Source: a virus. From it: DNA of 35,940 nt. Made by a program: the position numbers and the translations under genes. The stretch covers positions 1 through 35,940 of IMG/VR virus record IMGVR_UViG_3300035665_000135, one strand, 5' to 3'. Position 1 is the first letter of the stretch, and each line of letters begins with the position of its first letter. This document shows, in pieces, positions 31,367 to 35,940 of this stretch. The notes beneath the pieces are model-generated. The model worked only from the letters and a program-made list of their open reading frames with translations, was not told the DNA's origin and made no database searches.

Positions 31367-32716
31367 TTAAGCCGCAGTGCCAGTCGAGCGATAACGTACG
31401 CCAGCGTTAGGATCGCGCACCGAAGTAGCTGCACGAGTCTCGCCGTAGAACGTGATCGAGCCTGGGAGCGTCTGGTCATAACGACGCAGAACCATGCTCA
31501 GACGCATAACGATGGTGTGGAACAACTGCCAATCGCAGAAATACATCGGATAGTAGGAAGTTGTGCCAGCAGCGCCGGTTGTGGGCTGAGAAGGATTGTC
31601 GACATACTTGTTGACCACCACATCAAAGCCAAGCAACTTACCAACGATGCCATCATCACGAGCCAAGCCGTCGATATAGATCGGACGCTTCTGATCGTCA
31701 ACCAAACCACGGATGCCCTGCAACAAGATTGGGTTGATCATGAAGCGAGCGGTCGGGGTCCAGTATTGCTGTGGCAAGCTGTAGATGAAGTTAACAACGT
31801 CTTTGTAAACGATGTTATTTGCACCGACAGTGTTTGCGTTGGTGGTCAACTGGTCATACGTCGCAAGGCTATGCAGACCGTTGGTAGTTGCCGTTCCCGA
31901 GGTTCCGAAAGAAGCCGTGGAAACTGTGCCGCCCGTGTAGGTTGCATTTGCGCCTGCATACTGATCCAAACCGCGCAGACCATCAGCACCGCCTGTTGAT
32001 ACCGAGGTTCCGGTTCCGCTCTGATCGTTATTCTGGACCATCGAGGTTGCCATTGCCTGCTGGAATTCCATCAGCATGTCGTCAACAACGTTGGGCTCAA
32101 GACCGTCAATGTCATCAAGCGCAGCAGTACGGATTGGGAACTGTGCGTTCAAGTCTTTGAGGATCACTTGCCAAATCGACGTTGACTCAGTTGTTGGCGT
32201 TCCGTTATTTTGAACGGTATACCCCCATTGAGCGCCAGAATTCCCCTGCTTCACGCGAAACTGATAGGCTGAACCGTCAGTTGCAACAATACGGGAAATA
32301 TTCATCATCGGATTGCCAAGACGCTTAGCGGCAAACACAGGATCGTAAGCGGTACGGCCACCAACGTCGTAACCAGAACCGGTAAGCGCAGATGCTTCTT
32401 TGATATACCCGTCGAACTGATCGACCGATTCAAAGATCTTTACTTCGCGCTCAACCTGATTGCCACCCTTCACGTACTCTTTCAGCACATCACGGAAGCG
32501 ACGGTTTGCCTCACCGCGGATCGTCTTGTGGATGGGTCGAATGATTGATGGAGCGGCAATCTTTGCCTCAAGAGCGGCAAGTTTTTGCTCGGTTTCTGCT
32601 TTAACTGCCTGAACAGCTTCGGTAACTTGAGTTTTTACAGCCTCAGCGGTTTCAGCAAGTTTTGCAGCGTTGGACGCTTCAATTGCATCTAGTTTTTCAA
32701 TGACTTTCTCAAGCAT
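31367..32716 (-). CDS. Major capsid protein with N-terminal delta domain
   Basis: 449 residues. N-terminal coiled-coil delta-like domain (residues about 1-100, with LDAIEASNAAKLAETAEAVK), then the HK97-type shell: YIKEASALTGSGYDVGGRT, WGYTVQNNGTP, LNAQFPIRTAALDDIDGLEP, RFMINPILLQGIRGL and TSVRDPNAGVRYR. The S78 protease next to it should remove the N-terminal part during maturation. AAGGAA gives a good ribosome site. It is the likely main shell protein. Confidence 0.9.
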   Translation of the reverse strand: MLEKVIEKLDAIEASNAAKLAETAEAVKTQVTEAVQAVKAETEQKLAALEAKIAAPSIIRPIHKTIRGEANRRFRDVLKEYVKGGNQVEREVKIFESVDQFDGYIKEASALTGSGYDVGGRTAYDPVFAAKRLGNPMMNISRIVATDGSAYQFRVKQGNSGAQWGYTVQNNGTPTTESTSIWQVILKDLNAQFPIRTAALDDIDGLEPNVVDDMLMEFQQAMATSMVQNNDQSGTGTSVSTGGADGLRGLDQYAGANATYTGGTVSTASFGTSGTATTNGLHSLATYDQLTTNANTVGANNIVYKDVVNFIYSLPQQYWTPTARFMINPILLQGIRGLVDDQKRPIYIDGLARDDGIVGKLLGFDVVVNKYVDNPSQPTTGAAGTTSYYPMYFCDWQLFHTIVMRLSMVLRRYDQTLPGSITFYGETRAATSVRDPNAGVRYRSTGTAA

Positions 32717-32726
32717 GATAGTTCCT

Positions 32727-33503
32727 TTATCGGGTTGCGATTGCCTTCAGCAGCTCACGGTATTGGAGCGCCTCCAACAGTTTCACCGCTGCGTCCGACT
32801 CACTCGGATTGGCGGGTTGCTTGGCAGATTCAGCGTCACGCTGTTCAATAATCTGTTTCAGCAAAGCAGATGCAGCGGTTGCATCCTTTCTTGAAAGCCC
32901 TGCATCACGCAGTGCCTTCTCGATTACTCTTGGATTGGGCTTGTTGTCCATCCAATATTCAAGTCTTGAGATCTCGGCTTTAGGATTGTTAGGGTTCATC
33001 ACAATCGAAACCTCAGCCAATCCGCCTCGGATAATTTGAAAAAAACCGTCATAACCATCACTGCCAGATGTCAAAGGCTCGCCACTCTCATCGACCATTT
33101 GATACTCGTCAGCGTAAGCACCGACAGAAACACCGCCGACCATACGCGGCGATTCCTTCATGATCGTGTACAGATCTGATCCTGCCGTGGTATTCAGGAA
33201 GAGTTTCCCAGTTCCGGTCATGCCTTCGTCGGTAATGTCGAACTTTGACCACTCGCCCACCGGCATCATGTCGCTTGAGTGCTGGAAGTACATGGGGAGC
33301 GGCCTGCCGGCTTCCATCCAGCTTTCGTGCCACATTTCAAAAGCCTCTGGCGTGTAAAAGAATCTGCGCCCGTCTGCGCCTTCTCTTGCGCCCCAGGTTG
33401 TCAGAGTTGCCTCGATCTCGCCGGTTGGTTCGCCGGTTGCCTCGTCAGCCATACGGCCAAGCTCAACCTTTGCCTCGGTGAAGAATTGAATGTGCTTAGC
33501 CAT
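32727..33503 (-). CDS. Prohead protease, peptidase S78 family
   Basis: 258 residues. The S78 signature is MYFQHSSDMMPVGEW (H75) and VGGVSVGAYADEY (S126), with a preceding GADGRRFFYTPEAFEMWHES. The conserved His and Ser are in the right order. It digests the delta domain of the capsid protein during maturation. The C-terminal 80 residues are helical and may act as a scaffold-like part. AAGGAA lies upstream of the start. Between portal and capsid, the typical HK97 order. Confidence 0.9.
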   Translation of the reverse strand: MAKHIQFFTEAKVELGRMADEATGEPTGEIEATLTTWGAREGADGRRFFYTPEAFEMWHESWMEAGRPLPMYFQHSSDMMPVGEWSKFDITDEGMTGTGKLFLNTTAGSDLYTIMKESPRMVGGVSVGAYADEYQMVDESGEPLTSGSDGYDGFFQIIRGGLAEVSIVMNPNNPKAEISRLEYWMDNKPNPRVIEKALRDAGLSRKDATAASALLKQIIEQRDAESAKQPANPSESDAAVKLLEALQYRELLKAIATR

Positions 33504-33522
33504 GTATTGGTTCCTTTTGCTT

Positions 33523-33603
33523 CATTTTCCCATCTTCGGGTTTAGGCTTAGGCTTTCTCTTGTCAGCCTGTTCCTTTAACTGCTTTAAAACATCCTTAAG
33601 CAT
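33523..33603 (-). CDS. Doubtful 26-aa Lys-rich peptide
   Basis: Read directly on the minus strand: ATG 33601-33603 to TGA 33523-33525. Product begins MLKDVLKQLKEQADKRKP and ends in a Lys/Pro tail. It overlaps the portal stop by 8 bases and would be coupled. The length is too short for firm support. It fills most of the gap between portal and protease. Confidence 0.25.
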
Positions 33604-34993
33604 TTCCAGCTCGTCCGGTCTTACCTACGACCTTAAGATTTCCGCCACCGCCAGTATCCTGCGGCGAAGAGCCGGGAATAGACTTATCAACACCACCGGC
33701 AGCAAGCAGAGAATCACCATCGTCCACGCTATCAAGCCCAAGATAGTCTCGAGCTTCGTTGGGCGTGAGAATGCCATTCTTGACTCCGGCCACAACATAG
33801 TTCATCTGGTCCAGTGGTGCGCCCTTGAGGAAATCCTGCGTCTGAAACTGCACATACAGATTTGGATAGCCACCAAGAAGGCTTGTCTTTAGCTTTTGCT
33901 CGATGTTCGTGATAAACGGCATCATCGTCGACTTGTAGAACTCGTCGAGCATCGTCTGCGTGTTGTTGTACTTGGACTCACCCACGCCGATCATTGCCGG
34001 AGGAACGCCAAACAAGCCAGCAATACGCGCCATTGTTTGTTTCTTCAGCTCTCGTGCGTCTACGTCTTGCAGCGTCAAGGGCTTAATACTTTCGTACATC
34101 ATACCTTGGTCTAATAGCATCGACTGCCCAGGCTTACTTAAGTCTGACGGCTGACTATTAAGCATGTTTGTCCATGCCTCTTTAAGCCTAGCCGCAATCT
34201 CTTTAAACTTGGAATCCGGTATGACCTGCTCAGTGCGGAACAAGCCAGAAGGCTTTGCGCCGTTAAGCATGATGAAGTTGGAGTACAGATCAATGTCTTG
34301 ATCGAGCGAAATTAACTCGACAGCCTGCAAGCGGTTGAACGAAGAGGAACCTTGCCAGGGCTCGCTCTTGACGTGCATAACCTGGAAGTATTGCAGCGGA
34401 TCGTCTTTGTTAAAACCGTAGGAAGAGCTTGTAAGCGTATAGAACGGGTATCTCGTCTCGGAGATACGCGGAACAATTAGCGTCGAGTCAAGAACGTAGA
34501 CTTCAAGCGGAACCTGCTGAGGATCGGCTTCGTTCTTTCTCCAGAGCAATACGAAAGTCTCACCGGCAAGCTCATGCCACATCGTGAATTGATACCAGAA
34601 CTCGTATTGACTCTGGAAATTATTAGGCTGGGAAAGCAAGTTAAGGATCGACTTTGCGCGGTTCTTTTCGCGCTCTGGAACCCCAGGTTCCGTCTGGGTA
34701 TCGACTAAAGTACCATCGGCCTGCCTAGACATGATCTTTACAGGCAGTTGAGCAAGCGCTCGAGCCTTGGTTCCCACGCAAGCCATGACCGTTGAGTTTC
34801 TGGCAAGCGTTGTAATGTCAAGCGAACGTCCAGCTTCGTTGACAGCAGAGGTGGTTACATAGAGAAGTTGGTTAGATCCGTAGCCTTGCCCCTTGCCACG
34901 GAGCATGACGTTATTACCCAAAACGGTGTTGCCGAACAACGAATTCGACTCATTTTGGGTTGGTTTCTTGCGGAATCTGTCGAATATGCCCAT
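33596..34993 (-). CDS. Portal protein (HK97-type)
   Basis: 465 residues from the ATG at 34993, which has GAGGA upstream; the frame is open to 35005. HK97 portal signposts: an N-terminal MGIFDRFRKK, TTLARNSTVMACVGTKARAL, LLSQPNNFQSQYEFWYQFTM, GVPPAMIGVGESKYNNTQTM, DEFYKSTMMPFITNIEQKL and a Gly-rich C-terminus. It forms the dodecameric DNA gate of the head. Order with terminase and protease is standard. Confidence 0.9.
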   Translation of the reverse strand: MGIFDRFRKKPTQNESNSLFGNTVLGNNVMLRGKGQGYGSNQLLYVTTSAVNEAGRSLDITTLARNSTVMACVGTKARALAQLPVKIMSRQADGTLVDTQTEPGVPEREKNRAKSILNLLSQPNNFQSQYEFWYQFTMWHELAGETFVLLWRKNEADPQQVPLEVYVLDSTLIVPRISETRYPFYTLTSSSYGFNKDDPLQYFQVMHVKSEPWQGSSSFNRLQAVELISLDQDIDLYSNFIMLNGAKPSGLFRTEQVIPDSKFKEIAARLKEAWTNMLNSQPSDLSKPGQSMLLDQGMMYESIKPLTLQDVDARELKKQTMARIAGLFGVPPAMIGVGESKYNNTQTMLDEFYKSTMMPFITNIEQKLKTSLLGGYPNLYVQFQTQDFLKGAPLDQMNYVVAGVKNGILTPNEARDYLGLDSVDDGDSLLAAGGVDKSIPGSSPQDTGGGGNLKVVGKTGRAGNA

Positions 34994-35001
34994 TTTTGTC
35001 C

Positions 35002-35940
35002 TCAAAACACCCTGAATCCGTACGATTCGTTAGGGGCAGGGTTATCAAGTGAGCAGTGCATCGCAATAATCAAGGCAATAATTCCATCGACCTTGGCGTG
35101 TTTGTCCACACCAGCCTTTTTTACCTTGATGTTGCCTTGCACATCTGTGAACACTTCGCAGTTTCCCAATTGGTGGCCTAAAAACTGGTTGCCATCGTGT
35201 TTAATTTTGCGTCCAAGAATGAGCTTTTCTACATGCTTGGATGGGTTACTTAACACCGCCATCCCTTGCCCAACTTTCTTGACTGGCATTCCTGCTTCGT
35301 ATAGTCGCGCCACCAGGGCAGCAGCGTTGTACGCGTCATATCCGACTTCGCGTACGTCGTATTTCTGGCCTTGCCCAATAATATACTCGGAAATCTCACG
35401 GTCGTCCATAACATTTCCTTCCGTGATGTGCAAGAGACCAGAGTTTATAGCCTGACGAAAAATATCTTGGTAATGAGTCGGCAAGAGTTCAAATCCGTCC
35501 TCCGGCAAAAAGAACTTCCACTCGGCCTCGTAATCATCTTCGCCAAATCGTTTTAGCGTACAGACCGCATTAAGATCTCGGGTCGCTGCCAAGTCAAAAC
35601 CGATAAAAACAGCTTCTGGCTGTCGATCAGTTAAGCCTACAGACGCATCCCAGTGAGACCTGTCTACCCAAGCGGTTTCGGCAGATACATAGACATTCAG
35701 TGTCTTGCAGAGAAACTCGTTAAGCGCAGCCGGCTTAATCTTGGCTTCTTCGCATCGAGCGGCAATCGCATCGTGCGAGACAGAAATGTTGTGCATGGGA
35801 TTGGCTTTGTGCCAGACCGCAGGGTCTCGCCAATCATCGCCTGCATCCAAAGAATAAAGCAGGCCAAACCATCTGGGGTTATCAGGTACATCCTGGTTAA
35901 GAATGCGCTCCATAACCTGTAGGTCTTCAAAGAACTTGGT
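35002..35940 (-). CDS. terL: Terminase large subunit, C-terminal part (5' end cut by window)
   Basis: The open frame reaches the window edge, so the ATPase domain and start lie outside. The visible 312 residues contain the nuclease domain. FIGFDLAATRDLNAVCTLKR carries the first metal-binding Asp, DDREISEYIIGQGQKYDVRE and VGYDAYNAAALVARL follow, and KVDGIIALIIAMHCS provides a late Asp of terminase_1-type nucleases. This part cuts the concatemer during packaging. The stop at 35002-35004 is 9 bases from the portal ATG. Confidence 0.9.
   Translation of the reverse strand, partial: TKFFEDLQVMERILNQDVPDNPRWFGLLYSLDAGDDWRDPAVWHKANPMHNISVSHDAIAARCEEAKIKPAALNEFLCKTLNVYVSAETAWVDRSHWDASVGLTDRQPEAVFIGFDLAATRDLNAVCTLKRFGEDDYEAEWKFFLPEDGFELLPTHYQDIFRQAINSGLLHITEGNVMDDREISEYIIGQGQKYDVREVGYDAYNAAALVARLYEAGMPVKKVGQGMAVLSNPSKHVEKLILGRKIKHDGNQFLGHQLGNCEVFTDVQGNIKVKKAGVDKHAKVDGIIALIIAMHCSLDNPAPNESYGFRVF

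Noticed and set aside
1-35940. Overlapping ends proving a circular or terminally redundant genome
   Set aside because: The first and last bases of the window share no visible direct overlap, so circularity is only inferred from gene order.

Overview
This window is most of the genome of a tailed double-stranded DNA phage with siphovirus gene content (HK97-type head genes, long non-contractile tail genes). The host is probably a Gram-negative bacterium. The GH108-type endolysin, 3-TM holin, DUF1376-like plus P-like replication pair and ERF/YqaJ/SSB recombination set are common in phages and prophages of (beta)proteobacteria, and several tail genes resemble those of freshwater and marine metagenomic phages. 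The host assignment is inference. I see no integrase, phage repressor, tRNA, CRISPR array or IS element. Both edges are cut: a plus-strand ORF runs in at the left edge and the large terminase runs out at the right edge.

Layout. (1) 1-887 is a mostly non-coding, repeat-rich end. It holds two small plus-strand ORFs, an intrinsic terminator, a cluster of TTGCGC repeats and a GC-rich palindromic stretch. (2) 888-6598, minus strand, is a tightly overlapping early/replication operon: HNH nuclease, Dps-like protein, four small HTH/winged-helix proteins, MazG-like pyrophosphohydrolase, P-like helicase-loader domain protein, O-like DUF1376 initiator with palindromes inside the gene, a second HNH nuclease and a possible nuclease. 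(3) 6599-6687 is a divergent promoter region. (4) 6688-10641, plus strand, is the recombination operon: a tiny membrane peptide, ERF annealing protein, HNH-AP2 homing endonuclease, DUF1364-like nuclease, SSB and YqaJ exonuclease. (5) 10571-35940, minus strand, is the late region. In transcription order (right to left) it runs terminase large subunit, portal, S78 prohead protease, two tandem major-capsid paralogues, connectors, tail tube, G/GT chaperones joined by a -1 frameshift, tape measure, tail tip proteins, a GNAT, a J-like hub fused to collagen and S74 domains, about 10 kb of fibre/adhesin genes, a glycosyltransferase and the lysis genes.

Genes in each block mostly overlap by ATGA, TGATG or GTGA, so translation is probably coupled. 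Read along the minus strand and joined as a circle, the order is HNH - repeat region - (terS missing) - terL - portal. This is the usual cos/packaging neighbourhood and makes the TTGCGC repeats a candidate packaging site.

The most notable observations are the tandem HK97-fold capsid paralogues of which only one has an N-terminal delta (scaffold) domain, the AAGGTT/AACCTT palindrome cluster inside the O-like initiator gene (a candidate origin), the canonical A AAA AAC slippery site in the tail chaperone genes, a leader that could fold two ways and hide a ribosome site before the second HNH gene, and a fibre locus that combines collagen-like, polyglycine, LamG and S74 modules.
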